Source of the DNA: Pseudoalteromonas sp. 3D05
Lineage (GTDB): Bacteria; Pseudomonadota; Gammaproteobacteria; Enterobacterales; Alteromonadaceae
DNA: 64,000 bases
Assembly (NCBI RefSeq): GCF_002723455.1
Contig: NZ_PDUS01000018.1
Span: 34,413-98,412 of the forward strand
Direction of reading: 5' to 3'
The translations under genes and the position numbers were made by a program. Within the stretch, counting starts at the first letter, position 1; each line of letters starts with the position of its first letter. The notes beneath the pieces are model-generated. The model searched no databases. It was not told where the DNA came from and was given only the letters and a program-made list of their open reading frames with translations. Below are positions 20,364 through 29,466 of the stretch, piece by piece.

Positions 20364-21443
20364 ATGCCATCTTTTCATAATAAACATGAAGATATAACAA
20401 ATAAAATATATTCAGGTGAGCTGATAATGCCTCATAGGTATGTCTTTGTATTAACCAACCTGTGTAATCTGGACTGTAATTTTTGCTTCCAAGATCGAGA
20501 TCGTCGTGACGATGCAATGACGACACAAGATTGGCTAAATGTTGTTAAACAGCTGCCAGAGTATGCTCGTGTTACATTTACTGGAGGAGAACCATTAGCA
20601 TTCAAAGACTTTGAAGTCATAGTAAATGCTGTTGCCGATAAACACGAATGTAATATTATTACAAATGGCTTATTATTATCCGAAAAGAAAATTGACTTTA
20701 TTCTAAGCAAGCCAAACTTTAAAGTGCTATCAATTTCTATTGATGATATAGGTAATCTAAATAGAGACGTTAAACCTAGGCAATGGCAAAGTTTATTAGC
20801 TGTAATAGATTACTTCCACTTAAGAAAAAAAGAACTGAAAAGCGATTGCATTCTAGATATTAAAACAGTGGTATTAGATAAGAATTCCAGTGATTTATTT
20901 TCAATTCATAAATATTGTGTTGAAGTACTCAAAGCGAATACACATGCTTTTCAGTTTCTAAAAGGCAGTCATTTACAGCATTCTGACAAAATGCATGAAA
21001 TGATAGACATGTACACAACATCTAACGCACCAACTTACCAACATTTTGATGTTATTTTGCAGCAATTAGAAATGATAAGGCAATTTAATCAAACAAGTAT
21101 TTGTAAGACATTTGTACACCCAAAAATATGTGATTTGAGCTCATCACAACCCATCCCTAAAGTATCATTCATTAATAGTGCGCGTTTCAAACCCCAAAAT
21201 TATCAAGCGTGTAAATTTCCATGGTCCAGTGTTCACATTAACGTAGATGGGCACTTATTTCCATGTATTGCCGTTAGCATGGGTAATGTTAAAACAACAA
21301 AATTAATAGATATTATCGAAGGAGACCTATTTAAAGAATTTAAAAGTGCTCTGTCAAAACACTTAGTCGAGGGATGTAATCGATGCGGCTGGATCCGCCC
21401 TAATGATAATATGTCTATTATTAATACCATTAACGTTGAGTAG
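20364..21443 (+). CDS. Radical SAM protein with SPASM-like C-terminal domain
   Basis: Residues 22-40 contain LTNLCNLDCNFCFQD, the CxxxCxxC that binds the 4Fe-4S cluster, followed by TFTGGEPLAF (SAM-binding GGEP). The C-terminal part has CKFPW...GHLFPC and GCNRC, a partial SPASM auxiliary-cluster pattern (Gx4C and CxxC). The length is 359 residues. A strong AAGGAG ribosome site precedes ATG. Such enzymes do radical dehydrogenation, epimerisation or peptide maturation; here an epimerisation or C-H functionalisation of the sugar or acyl group is likely, but no precursor peptide is visible. Confidence 0.82.
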   Translation: MPSFHNKHEDITNKIYSGELIMPHRYVFVLTNLCNLDCNFCFQDRDRRDDAMTTQDWLNVVKQLPEYARVTFTGGEPLAFKDFEVIVNAVADKHECNIITNGLLLSEKKIDFILSKPNFKVLSISIDDIGNLNRDVKPRQWQSLLAVIDYFHLRKKELKSDCILDIKTVVLDKNSSDLFSIHKYCVEVLKANTHAFQFLKGSHLQHSDKMHEMIDMYTTSNAPTYQHFDVILQQLEMIRQFNQTSICKTFVHPKICDLSSSQPIPKVSFINSARFKPQNYQACKFPWSSVHINVDGHLFPCIAVSMGNVKTTKLIDIIEGDLFKEFKSALSKHLVEGCNRCGWIRPNDNMSIINTINVE

Positions 21444-21449
21444 CATTAA

Positions 21450-22298
21450 ATGAAGAAGTTAGTTGTTTTAGGTGGTACAGGGTATATAGGGAAAAATGTT
21501 GTAAATACTTTTTCAAACAATGGCTGTAAAGTTTACTCCCTAGGCAGTAAACATATTGATCTTAACGATTTATTGCACTCCCCTACAAAACTAGCTCGGC
21601 TTTTAAAAGGAGCTGATAGCCTTATTATTTGCTCTGCTATAACGAGGACAACAGCCAATGATTCTAATAGTTGTTTTACCAACATAAACCAACTGAACAC
21701 AATTATGCAAGCTTGTGAATTAGAACTCCCTAAACATATTGTCTATTGTAGTGCCGCAGATGTTTATGGCCACGGAGGCAGTCTAATAACTGAAGATGCT
21801 CCAATCTCTCCAATGAATGAATATGGTGCTTTTAAAGCTTTTAGCGAAAAAATGCTACAGCTAAACTTTAGTGAAAGATGTACTGTCTCAATTTTAAGGT
21901 TTTCTGGTGTTTTTGGTGGAGATAGCGATCAAACAAGTTTAATTAATAGACTCACTCAATCCATACAAATGGGAAAGGAAATAACCCTTTCAAATAATGG
22001 GCTTAGCAAAAGGGATTACCTCCCGGTTTCGTTACTTTGTGATGCTATTGTTGAAATTATTAACCTTAAATATGCTGGAATATTTAACGTTTCAACTGGC
22101 CAAGAAAAAAATATCGTTGATACAGTTAAGTTTATTGAACAACTAATAGGTAAAAAAGCTAACTTAATTTTAACTGATAATTTTTCAGAACGTGATTTTA
22201 ACCTTTCTTTATCGAATACAAAACTGCATTTGATGCTACCTCAATTAAGTATTCCATCACTAAATTCTGCCCTTAAAGTCGCAGTTAAAAGGTCTTAA
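21450..22298 (+). CDS. NAD-dependent epimerase/dehydratase or reductase (extended SDR)
   Basis: A 282-residue extended SDR with VLGGTGYIGKNV (GxxGxxG), YCSAADVYGHGG, EYGAFKAFSEK (YxxxK intact) and LRFSGVFGG. It is shorter than most epimerases. It lies 6 bases after the radical SAM gene. The likely role is reduction or epimerisation of a keto-sugar nucleotide; it could be RfbD-like, but the substrate is not readable. Confidence 0.78.
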   Translation: MKKLVVLGGTGYIGKNVVNTFSNNGCKVYSLGSKHIDLNDLLHSPTKLARLLKGADSLIICSAITRTTANDSNSCFTNINQLNTIMQACELELPKHIVYCSAADVYGHGGSLITEDAPISPMNEYGAFKAFSEKMLQLNFSERCTVSILRFSGVFGGDSDQTSLINRLTQSIQMGKEITLSNNGLSKRDYLPVSLLCDAIVEIINLKYAGIFNVSTGQEKNIVDTVKFIEQLIGKKANLILTDNFSERDFNLSLSNTKLHLMLPQLSIPSLNSALKVAVKRS

Positions 22299-22300
22299 CA

Positions 22301-23377
22301 ATGAATAGTAAACCATCTCATGTAGACAGCTTTAAAGCCGCTATTCTGACTGAAGTAAATCAAGATATTAATATAATGAATATCCATTTTCCTAAAGTGG
22401 GGTATGGTCAAGTACTTGTAAAATTGTCCATGGCGGGAATTTGCCGAAGTCAGCTCATGGAAGCAAAAGGCAAACGTGGTAAAGATCGCTTTTTACCTCA
22501 TATGCTTGGTCATGAAGGAGTAGCTAATGTGGTCGAAGTAGGTGAAGGTGTTACAAAAGTCTCAGTTGGACAACGTGTCATTTTAGGATGGTTGAAAGGA
22601 GATGGTATAGATTCTGGTGGGTCAATATTAAAAAGTACTGATGGCGTGAATATTAATGCTGGTCCAGTGACAACATTTTCCCAATACTCACTCGTCTCAG
22701 AAAATAGACTCACCCCCTGTCCTGAATGCATATCAGATGAAATTGCGGTTCTACTTGGGTGTGCGCTACCAACTGGTGCTGGAATGGTCCTTAATCAGGT
22801 AAAACCCGACAAAAATGCTGATGTTTTATTAGTCGGTCTAGGTGGTATTGGCCTGAGCGCTCTTCTCATGCTAAGTTATTTTTCACCTAGAACAATTTCA
22901 GTTATTGATAAGTGCGAAAAGAAACTAGAGATTGCAAAGCAGCTGGGGGCTACTCATTGCTTTGCATATAATGCAGATGTAAAAAAACAAGTTGAAAAAT
23001 TATTTCCAAGCGGTTATCCATTTTCGATTGAATGTGCAGGTACGACACAATCTATTGAGCTCGCATTTGAGCTGACATCTAAACTAGGAAGTTGTGTGTT
23101 CGCATCACACCCGCCAAATGGAGAGAAAATTAGACTGGACCCACACCAGTTAATTTGTGGAAAAACAATTAAAGGAAGCTGGGGTGGCAATTGTTTTCCA
23201 GATACCGACTTGGAGATTATAGGTAAATATATCCAATCATTAAATATTGCGACTGAATTACTGGTGTCTCATAAGTTTTCTCTTTTTGAAATAAATACAG
23301 CGCTCAACACTATGGAAAATGGGGATGTAACCCGTGTTTTCATTGATTTCAAATTGGGTATGAATTATGGAAATTGA
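22301..23377 (+). CDS. Zinc-dependent medium-chain dehydrogenase
   Basis: A 358-residue alcohol dehydrogenase-type protein. Catalytic zinc ligands are visible: Cys in AGICRSQL, His-Glu in LGHEG and Cys in LLGCALPTG. The nucleotide fold is VGLGGIGLSALLM. The four-cysteine structural zinc lobe normally following GQRV is absent, so it binds one zinc. The stop overlaps the next start by 11 bases. It probably oxidises an alcohol of the sugar or of its substituent. In secondary pathways such enzymes also act on amino-sugar C-OH groups. Confidence 0.83.
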   Translation: MNSKPSHVDSFKAAILTEVNQDINIMNIHFPKVGYGQVLVKLSMAGICRSQLMEAKGKRGKDRFLPHMLGHEGVANVVEVGEGVTKVSVGQRVILGWLKGDGIDSGGSILKSTDGVNINAGPVTTFSQYSLVSENRLTPCPECISDEIAVLLGCALPTGAGMVLNQVKPDKNADVLLVGLGGIGLSALLMLSYFSPRTISVIDKCEKKLEIAKQLGATHCFAYNADVKKQVEKLFPSGYPFSIECAGTTQSIELAFELTSKLGSCVFASHPPNGEKIRLDPHQLICGKTIKGSWGGNCFPDTDLEIIGKYIQSLNIATELLVSHKFSLFEINTALNTMENGDVTRVFIDFKLGMNYGN

Positions 23378-24833
23378 GCAATCTTTTAGTGAACTATATG
23401 ATTTTCATAATTTGGAAGAGCAACCTTACTATATTTTTGGTTCAGGAACTTGTGCAGATAGATTAAACGCATACATAAAAAATACAAACAAGGTAATGCC
23501 AATTTATTTTATAGATATAACTAAAATAAAAAAAAACAATTATACAATTGAATCTATTGCTGAAGTAAAAAATACGCAAATGCAATTAGGCAATATTAAA
23601 ATAATCATTGCCTCGCTCAGTTTTGTAACAGAAATCAAAGAGAAAATACTAAGTCATTTAAATATCTGCGAAAACACTATTTTAAATTTAATAGACTCAC
23701 AATTGAATAATAAAATATGGGATGATTACAGTCTATCATGTAAAAAATATGCCTCATTTAAGGATGATAATGATTTTTCAGAACAATTCTACGTTTCATC
23801 TGTCGATCCTAACTTTGCCTATTCTTTGTTAGACAAACTACCTAAAAAGCATGTTAGCGTCACTAAAAAGGATTTTACCTATGGTTATGTCCATAATAAA
23901 AGCATCAATGAAGCAGAGCTAGAAAGAACGAACCAAAGCGTTAAGTATCTTATCCCTGACGTTTCGTTTAAGCAGTTGCTAAATCAAACGATAGTATCAA
24001 TTTATGATGGCATAAAAGTGAAATTAGGTAGCCATTGGCAAATAGAAACCTCAAAGATAAAAGTATTTAATCAGTCAGAAACACCTGTAGGGTCAGAGAG
24101 TTTTCATTTAGATGGCTACAATAAGAATATTTTTAAAATACTTTTATATCTCACACCTGCATCACTTGAAACGGGCACAACTGAATTGCTCGATTCGAAT
24201 AACAATGTAGTTACCATTAGTGGACCTTCTGGTACCTATCTTCTGTTTAACAACTCTAAAGTTACTCATAAAGGTATACGTGGAAAAAATAAAAATAGAG
24301 TAATTATTGAGTTAACAATATCAAGAGCTATGAAAAAGCCTAACGATGATAAATTTATAAAGTTGGGTTCTCCCCTATCTCATTACAGTAAATACCCTTG
24401 GACTCGAAGGGCATATGCAGCAAGGTTTGATCAATCTCCTCAAAAATTTAAACAAGGCTGGATTAATTTGTCATTTTTAAACAGTGAAGACTGTTTCGAA
24501 GTAAATCAGTACTTGTTATATATTAACGAAAACAACTCGCTCAAAGTAGCCGTTTTTTTCTTAAACGATGTAATCAATTTTGAGAAAAGCCTGACCATAG
24601 AACAATCTTTTAGCATTGCTAATAAGCTATTAGTAGACAACGGTGACCTCGTTATAAAGCAAACTAAAACGAATAGTTTTTCACTGGAAAAGTTAATTTT
24701 TCTAGCAAGAGATCATGGCTTTGAACTACAGTCTCAAAACCATGAAATAATCAAGAGTATTTACCCTGATATCATAGAGATCAATTATGAAGATAAAGGG
24801 TTTCATTATTTAGTGATGAAAAAATATATATGA
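23367..24833 (+). CDS. Three-part protein with a 2-oxoglutarate/Fe(II) dioxygenase-like core
   Basis: I do not recognise this 488-residue protein as a whole. Residues 1-110 look like a PglD-type nucleotide-binding module (YYIFGSGTCADRLNAYI). The middle, about 200-330, fits a double-stranded beta-helix Fe(II) oxygenase: SFHLDGYNK gives HxD and KVTHKGIRG a distal His with basic residues after it. The final 140 residues (YLLYINENNSLKVAVFFLNDV...GDLVIKQT) resemble a degenerate SAM domain. A hydroxylase acting on the sugar or acyl group is the best guess. The A/T content is high. Confidence 0.55.
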   Translation: MEIEQSFSELYDFHNLEEQPYYIFGSGTCADRLNAYIKNTNKVMPIYFIDITKIKKNNYTIESIAEVKNTQMQLGNIKIIIASLSFVTEIKEKILSHLNICENTILNLIDSQLNNKIWDDYSLSCKKYASFKDDNDFSEQFYVSSVDPNFAYSLLDKLPKKHVSVTKKDFTYGYVHNKSINEAELERTNQSVKYLIPDVSFKQLLNQTIVSIYDGIKVKLGSHWQIETSKIKVFNQSETPVGSESFHLDGYNKNIFKILLYLTPASLETGTTELLDSNNNVVTISGPSGTYLLFNNSKVTHKGIRGKNKNRVIIELTISRAMKKPNDDKFIKLGSPLSHYSKYPWTRRAYAARFDQSPQKFKQGWINLSFLNSEDCFEVNQYLLYINENNSLKVAVFFLNDVINFEKSLTIEQSFSIANKLLVDNGDLVIKQTKTNSFSLEKLIFLARDHGFELQSQNHEIIKSIYPDIIEINYEDKGFHYLVMKKYI

Positions 24834-26278
24834 AAAAAAATGTACTTGTACAAGGAAACTTTGACATTTTACACCCTGGCCATATTCGCTTACTTCGTTT
24901 TGCAAAAGAGTGCGGTGATAAATTAATTGTTGCTGTTAACAGCGACAGAACTATGGGGATAAAAAGTCGGGTAAACGAACAACATCGCTTAGAGATGGTT
25001 CAATCCCTCGAATGTGTTAATGAAGCATTTTTATCAGATTTAACTCCAGCAGAAACAGTAAAGAGCCTAAAACCTCATATTGTCGTGAAAGGTAAAGAGT
25101 TTGAAAGTAGGCACAACCCTGAGCATGCTCTTGTTGAAATGTACGGAGGAAAGCTTATTTTTGGCTCTGGTGAGTTTGAATCTAACTCCGAACAATATAT
25201 TACAAGAACAATAAGCCATGGTCATAACTTTGATTACAAAAAATGCCAAAGTTATGCAACAAGGCATCAGTTTGATTATCAATCAATCAATACGGTATTT
25301 TCTCAATTTAGTGAAAACCGTGTTGCTGTAATTGGCGAAATAATCGTCGATGAATATATCCAAGGTACTGCGGTAGGCTTATCTCAGGAGGATCCTACCA
25401 TAGTGATGACACCAGATAGAACGAATACATTTTTAGGTGGAGCAGCAATTACAGCAGGTCATATAAAAGGGCTAGGAGCTAATCAAGTTACGCTTTTCTC
25501 GGTACTTGGCAAAGATGATAAAGCTGATTACGTAAGAAATCATATTAACGCATACAATATTGATACTATACTTTTCGATGATGGCAGTCGCCCAACACCA
25601 TTAAAATCACGATATAGAGCTGGCAATAAAACACTTCTAAGGGTCAATCAAGTTCGACAGCATAAAATTTCTAAAGAAATTCAAACAGATTTATACATGC
25701 AACTTGAAAGTAGTATTAACAACTTCGATTTACTGGTATTTTCTGATTTTAATTATGGATTATTACCTCAAACTCTGGTCAATAAAGTCATTGCTTTATG
25801 CAAAGAAAACAATGTACGTGTTGTCGCAGACAGCCAAACATCTTCTCAAGTTGGTGACATTGCCCGTTATAAAGATATGATGCTAATAACACCAACAGAA
25901 AAAGAAGTACGTGTAGCATTGAATAATATTGATGATGGTCTACCTATTTTAGCGCAAAAACTGTGTGAAAAAGCTAATCCGATGTCGTTGGTTATTACCC
26001 TTGCGGGAGAAGGTGTTTTTATCCATCTACCAGATCAAAACGGCCAATGGGAAAATGATATGCTTCCTGCGATTAACCGTAATGCGGTTGATCCTGCGGG
26101 AGCTGGTGATTGCTTCTTAGCTGCCAGTAGCCTAGCATTGTGCTCAGGTGCGACACCTTGGCAAGCTTTTTATATTGCAAGTATTGCAGCCGCTTGCCAA
26201 GTAGATACTCTCGGAAATCAGCCACTGTCCTTCAACACGCTACAGCAACGAGTACTGGAGTCATTCAAAAATATATGA
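24830..26278 (+). CDS. Bifunctional nucleotidyltransferase-sugar kinase, HldE-like with reversed domain order
   Basis: Residues 1-140 are a cytidylyltransferase-like domain (GNFDILHPGHIRLLRFA, the HxGH motif; QYITRTIS). Residues about 160-482 are a PfkB/ribokinase domain (FLGGAAITAGHIKGLG, then DPAGAGDCF with the catalytic Asp). HldE of LPS heptose synthesis has the same two domains in the opposite order, kinase first. It would phosphorylate and nucleotide-activate a heptose-like sugar. It overlaps the previous gene by ATGA and the next by ATGA. Whether it makes an ADP- or other NDP-sugar is not readable. Confidence 0.82.
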   Translation: MKKNVLVQGNFDILHPGHIRLLRFAKECGDKLIVAVNSDRTMGIKSRVNEQHRLEMVQSLECVNEAFLSDLTPAETVKSLKPHIVVKGKEFESRHNPEHALVEMYGGKLIFGSGEFESNSEQYITRTISHGHNFDYKKCQSYATRHQFDYQSINTVFSQFSENRVAVIGEIIVDEYIQGTAVGLSQEDPTIVMTPDRTNTFLGGAAITAGHIKGLGANQVTLFSVLGKDDKADYVRNHINAYNIDTILFDDGSRPTPLKSRYRAGNKTLLRVNQVRQHKISKEIQTDLYMQLESSINNFDLLVFSDFNYGLLPQTLVNKVIALCKENNVRVVADSQTSSQVGDIARYKDMMLITPTEKEVRVALNNIDDGLPILAQKLCEKANPMSLVITLAGEGVFIHLPDQNGQWENDMLPAINRNAVDPAGAGDCFLAASSLALCSGATPWQAFYIASIAAACQVDTLGNQPLSFNTLQQRVLESFKNI

Positions 26279-26994
26279 AAGCAATATTGCTTGCAGCAGG
26301 GTTAGGCACTCGGTTAAAACCTTTGACTAATACAATTCCAAAATGTTTAGTGCCTATTAATGGCAAGCCTTTATTGGCTTATTGGTTAGAAAAGCTCGAT
26401 AAACTTGGTGTCAGCGACATACTCATTAATGTGCACTATTTCGCTGAACAAGTAGAAGAGTTTGTGTCAAAGTCCGAATACCGTAATAAAATAACAATTG
26501 TTAGAGAGAAAAAGTTACTCGGTACAGGCGGTACTTTGATTAGTAATAAAGAGTTTTGGCATTGTAGTCTCACCATGGTCATTCATGCTGATAACTATTG
26601 CGAAGATACCCTTACTAATTTTGTAGAAGCCCATTCAAAAAGACCCAAAAAGTGTGATGCTACGCTTTTACTTTTTGAATCTGCTACTCCCTCTGCATGC
26701 GGTATTGTTGAACTTGATTCAGACGGTTCAATCCAAAGGTTTCATGAAAAAGTATCCAATCCACCAAGTAACCTAGCAAGCGGAGCATTGTTTTTATTCT
26801 CCGAAGGAGTGTATGAAAAATACTTTTCACACTTTAAACAGGAAAGCTTCTATGAGATTAGCCTCGACATGGTGCCTTTATTACTGGGCAGTCTTTATAG
26901 CTATAAAACTCATCTGAGATATATAGATATAGGCACTCCACAAGCTTATAATAAACTTCAAACTGAGTTGCTGGCTATCAACAAACCTGCTTAA
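26275..26994 (+). CDS. Sugar-phosphate nucleotidyltransferase (RmlA/HddC-like)
   Basis: A 239-residue nucleotidyltransferase: ILLAAGLGTRLKPLTNTIPK at the N terminus (GxGTRxxPxT...PK), NGKPLL, and VIHADNYCED in the metal-binding region. ATG 26275 overlaps the previous stop (ATGA); the longer reading from 26140 lies inside the neighbour. In GDP-heptose pathways HddC has this fold and place. Together with the HldE-like fusion it may add an activated nucleotide, or it could serve a second sugar. Confidence 0.83.
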   Translation: MKAILLAAGLGTRLKPLTNTIPKCLVPINGKPLLAYWLEKLDKLGVSDILINVHYFAEQVEEFVSKSEYRNKITIVREKKLLGTGGTLISNKEFWHCSLTMVIHADNYCEDTLTNFVEAHSKRPKKCDATLLLFESATPSACGIVELDSDGSIQRFHEKVSNPPSNLASGALFLFSEGVYEKYFSHFKQESFYEISLDMVPLLLGSLYSYKTHLRYIDIGTPQAYNKLQTELLAINKPA

Positions 26995-27024
26995 TATTAA
27001 GATAAATAAAAACTAGGATATAAA

Positions 27025-28482
27025 GTGAAGTTATCTGAAAAACTTAAAAACAGCATTGCAAGCCATTCAAAACTTCCTGCAATTTTGGTTGATAATCAAT
27101 ATATTACTTATGAACAGCTTGCAAGTTACGCTAATAATATTAACACGAGTGAAATAAGTGATGCTGAGCAAGTTGGAATTTTAAGTTACCGAGATGCTCA
27201 CTATTATAGTACCGTACTTGCCTGCGCTTTGGATTCACGAACATTTATACCGCTTGGGGTAAAACTGCCAATAGCTAGATTGGCTTCAATCATAAAGCAA
27301 GGCAACTTAAAGTATGTTTTATACAGTAAAAAATATTTGTCGATTAGCCAAGCATTAATAAAAGCACTCCCAGATAGAGTATTTGTATGTTTGGACGATA
27401 TAGTCAATAAAAGCATTGTATCAACCAAATCACTACAAGCTCGCAGCCTATCCAATATCGCTTATGTTTTATTTACTTCAGGTTCTACAGGCTCACCAAA
27501 AGGTGTGCCTATTAGCATTGCGAATCTTAAGTCTTACCTTGATACTATGTGTGAGTCTTTACCACTTAGCAATACTGATAAAGTTAGCCAAGTATTTGAC
27601 CCAACGTTTGATCTAAGCATGCATGATATATTTGTTACTTGGCTGCAAGGTGCTTGTCTTTACGTAGTGCCTGAAACCGCTATATTTGCGCCAGGTAAAT
27701 TCATTAAACAACACGGGCTTACAGTGTGGTTTAGTGTCCCTTCTACTGCATCAATTATGGCTAAACTAGGAATGCTTAAAAATGATGCCTATCCTAGCCT
27801 TCGTGTGAGTCAGTTTTGTGGTGAGCCCTTACCTAGAACACTCGCTCTGCAATGGCAAAAAGCAGCACCAAACAGCAAGGTTATTAATTTATACGGACCA
27901 ACTGAGGCTACAATAGCATGCAGTAGATATGTATTTGATTGTAATGATGATAGTGATAGTAGCTATATTCCTCTGGGTAAAGCACTTAAAAACATGAGCT
28001 TTGATTTAGATGCACAAGGTGAGCTTTTGATTTCGGGGCCTCAAGTATTTTCTGGGTATTTAAATGACAATATTAAAACTCAGCAATGTTTAATTAAAAC
28101 AAATAACATAACCCATTATCGAAGTGGTGATCTCGTAAAGCGTGATGCTCAAGGAGTATTTCACTATATTAGCCGTGTAGATGACCAAGTTAAAATCCAG
28201 GGATACCGCGTTGAGCTATCAGAAGTAAATACACTAGCACAAAATTTTTTATCAAACCCTTTGGTACAGGCTATCGCAACGCCAATACAACAACCTCAAA
28301 GTTTGACTTTATTTATTTGTAATCCAGCCGATAAAGAAAGTGAGCAAACACTGATTGATTACTTAAAGCAACAGCTGCCACTTTATATGGTGCCCAAAAA
28401 GATTATATGGATCGATTCCATGCCACTAAATAGTAATGGTAAAATTGATAAGAGCGCCCTACATACCATGACGGAGAAATAA
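27025..28482 (+). CDS. Stand-alone adenylation-domain enzyme (NRPS-like, amino acid or acid activating)
   Basis: A 485-residue adenylation domain with the classical core motifs in order: LFTSGSTGSPKGV, FDPTFDLSMHD, NLYGPTEATIACS, YRSGDLVKRD, VDDQVKIQGYRVE and NSNGKIDKSAL. It starts at GTG 27025, with AGGA before it. It resembles DltA-like or NRPS A-domains rather than the CoA ligase at 3692. The carrier protein follows with a 1-base overlap. So an amino acid or hydroxy acid is probably loaded onto that carrier and transferred to the sugar. Confidence 0.83.
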   Translation: MKLSEKLKNSIASHSKLPAILVDNQYITYEQLASYANNINTSEISDAEQVGILSYRDAHYYSTVLACALDSRTFIPLGVKLPIARLASIIKQGNLKYVLYSKKYLSISQALIKALPDRVFVCLDDIVNKSIVSTKSLQARSLSNIAYVLFTSGSTGSPKGVPISIANLKSYLDTMCESLPLSNTDKVSQVFDPTFDLSMHDIFVTWLQGACLYVVPETAIFAPGKFIKQHGLTVWFSVPSTASIMAKLGMLKNDAYPSLRVSQFCGEPLPRTLALQWQKAAPNSKVINLYGPTEATIACSRYVFDCNDDSDSSYIPLGKALKNMSFDLDAQGELLISGPQVFSGYLNDNIKTQQCLIKTNNITHYRSGDLVKRDAQGVFHYISRVDDQVKIQGYRVELSEVNTLAQNFLSNPLVQAIATPIQQPQSLTLFICNPADKESEQTLIDYLKQQLPLYMVPKKIIWIDSMPLNSNGKIDKSALHTMTEK

Positions 28483-28739
28483 TGAGCTTAACAAATTCGA
28501 TTGAACAAGCTATCAATAATAAATTAATAGAAAAGCATGGTGAGCAAATACTCGTATCATTGAATAAACAGGATAGTTTAATAAGTTCAGGTCTTTTAGA
28601 TTCGCTTGATTTTATTAGTATGTTGATGGAAATAGAAAACAGCTTAAATCTTGATATTGATTTTGAAGAAGCAGACCCTGTGCAATTTACTTCTTATAGT
28701 GGCCTAATACAGCTGCTTAGTGAGTCAGCTAATGCCTAA
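28482..28739 (+). CDS. Acyl/peptidyl carrier protein
   Basis: An 85-residue carrier protein with the phosphopantetheine site LLDSLDF near residue 43 and acidic helices. It starts at the last base of the adenylation gene stop (TAATG) and overlaps the next start by 8 bases. It is a second carrier protein in the island, distinct from the one at 6791-7033 (DSFE). It is the likely substrate of the enzyme before it. Confidence 0.85.
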   Translation: MSLTNSIEQAINNKLIEKHGEQILVSLNKQDSLISSGLLDSLDFISMLMEIENSLNLDIDFEEADPVQFTSYSGLIQLLSESANA

Positions 28740-29466
28740 CAAAGTGAACTGGCAAGAAATATATAATACGGAATATGTAAATGCTCCTGAGTGTTGGAAA
28801 ACATGCGGTGGTTACTGCTGTAAAAATTTTTACGGAGAGCATTTTAATATCCTAGACAAAAGCGGTGTATCTTTACCTCTTCTTGAAAATGAGTATGAGT
28901 ACTATAAATCAATTGGTGGTATTAAAAACATTACTACACCAGCAAAAAAGCGCACATTTACGCTTTCAAACGGTAAAAGCTTCAGTATCTACTTGCTCTC
29001 TTGCCAGTGTGGTGGTTTATGTGAACCTCATGGACACAGACCCTTAGTTTGCAGAATATATCCCTATTTCCCTATAGTAGATGCGTTTGGTACTGTTATT
29101 GACTTTGAGTATTCCGCTTTAATGGATCTTTTTTACCGTGATCCTGATAATAACCATAAATGTACGCTGGTTAGAGAGCAAGCCATAAAGTTGAAACGTG
29201 AACTTACAGTTTCTATGAAACCACTATTACGTGATCCTGAAGTAGTTTTTATCTTTAGGTGTTTGAAGGAGCTTGTAGACCGCCTCAAAGAAAAAATGGG
29301 GGGCTTTATTGATACCTTAGATGAATCACAGAAAAAAAAGTTTATTGCTAAATATGAATGGATGATTCTGTCAGGCAAGCCGTGGAAAGATCCCGCTTTT
29401 TCAAAAAGAATTGACACTATCTACGACGAAGTGAAAGCAGCTTTCGGCAATGAGGACTTTTTGTGA
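28732..29466 (+). CDS. YkgJ-like cysteine-cluster protein
   Basis: About 244 residues with a cysteine-rich region: CWKTCGGYCCKNF near residue 20, then SCQCGGLC and RPLVCRIYPYF. This pattern resembles the YkgJ/UPF0153 family, thought to hold zinc or iron-sulfur. The ATG at 28732 is preferred because it overlaps the carrier protein end; the in-frame start at 28720 is further inside. No characterised function fits. Its position between a carrier protein and an acetyltransferase-like gene suggests a part in modifying the carrier-bound group. Confidence 0.65.
   Translation: MPNKVNWQEIYNTEYVNAPECWKTCGGYCCKNFYGEHFNILDKSGVSLPLLENEYEYYKSIGGIKNITTPAKKRTFTLSNGKSFSIYLLSCQCGGLCEPHGHRPLVCRIYPYFPIVDAFGTVIDFEYSALMDLFYRDPDNNHKCTLVREQAIKLKRELTVSMKPLLRDPEVVFIFRCLKELVDRLKEKMGGFIDTLDESQKKKFIAKYEWMILSGKPWKDPAFSKRIDTIYDEVKAAFGNEDFL

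Noticed and set aside
27025..28739. Nonribosomal peptide synthetase.
   Set aside because: There is a single adenylation domain and carrier, no condensation or thioesterase domain.
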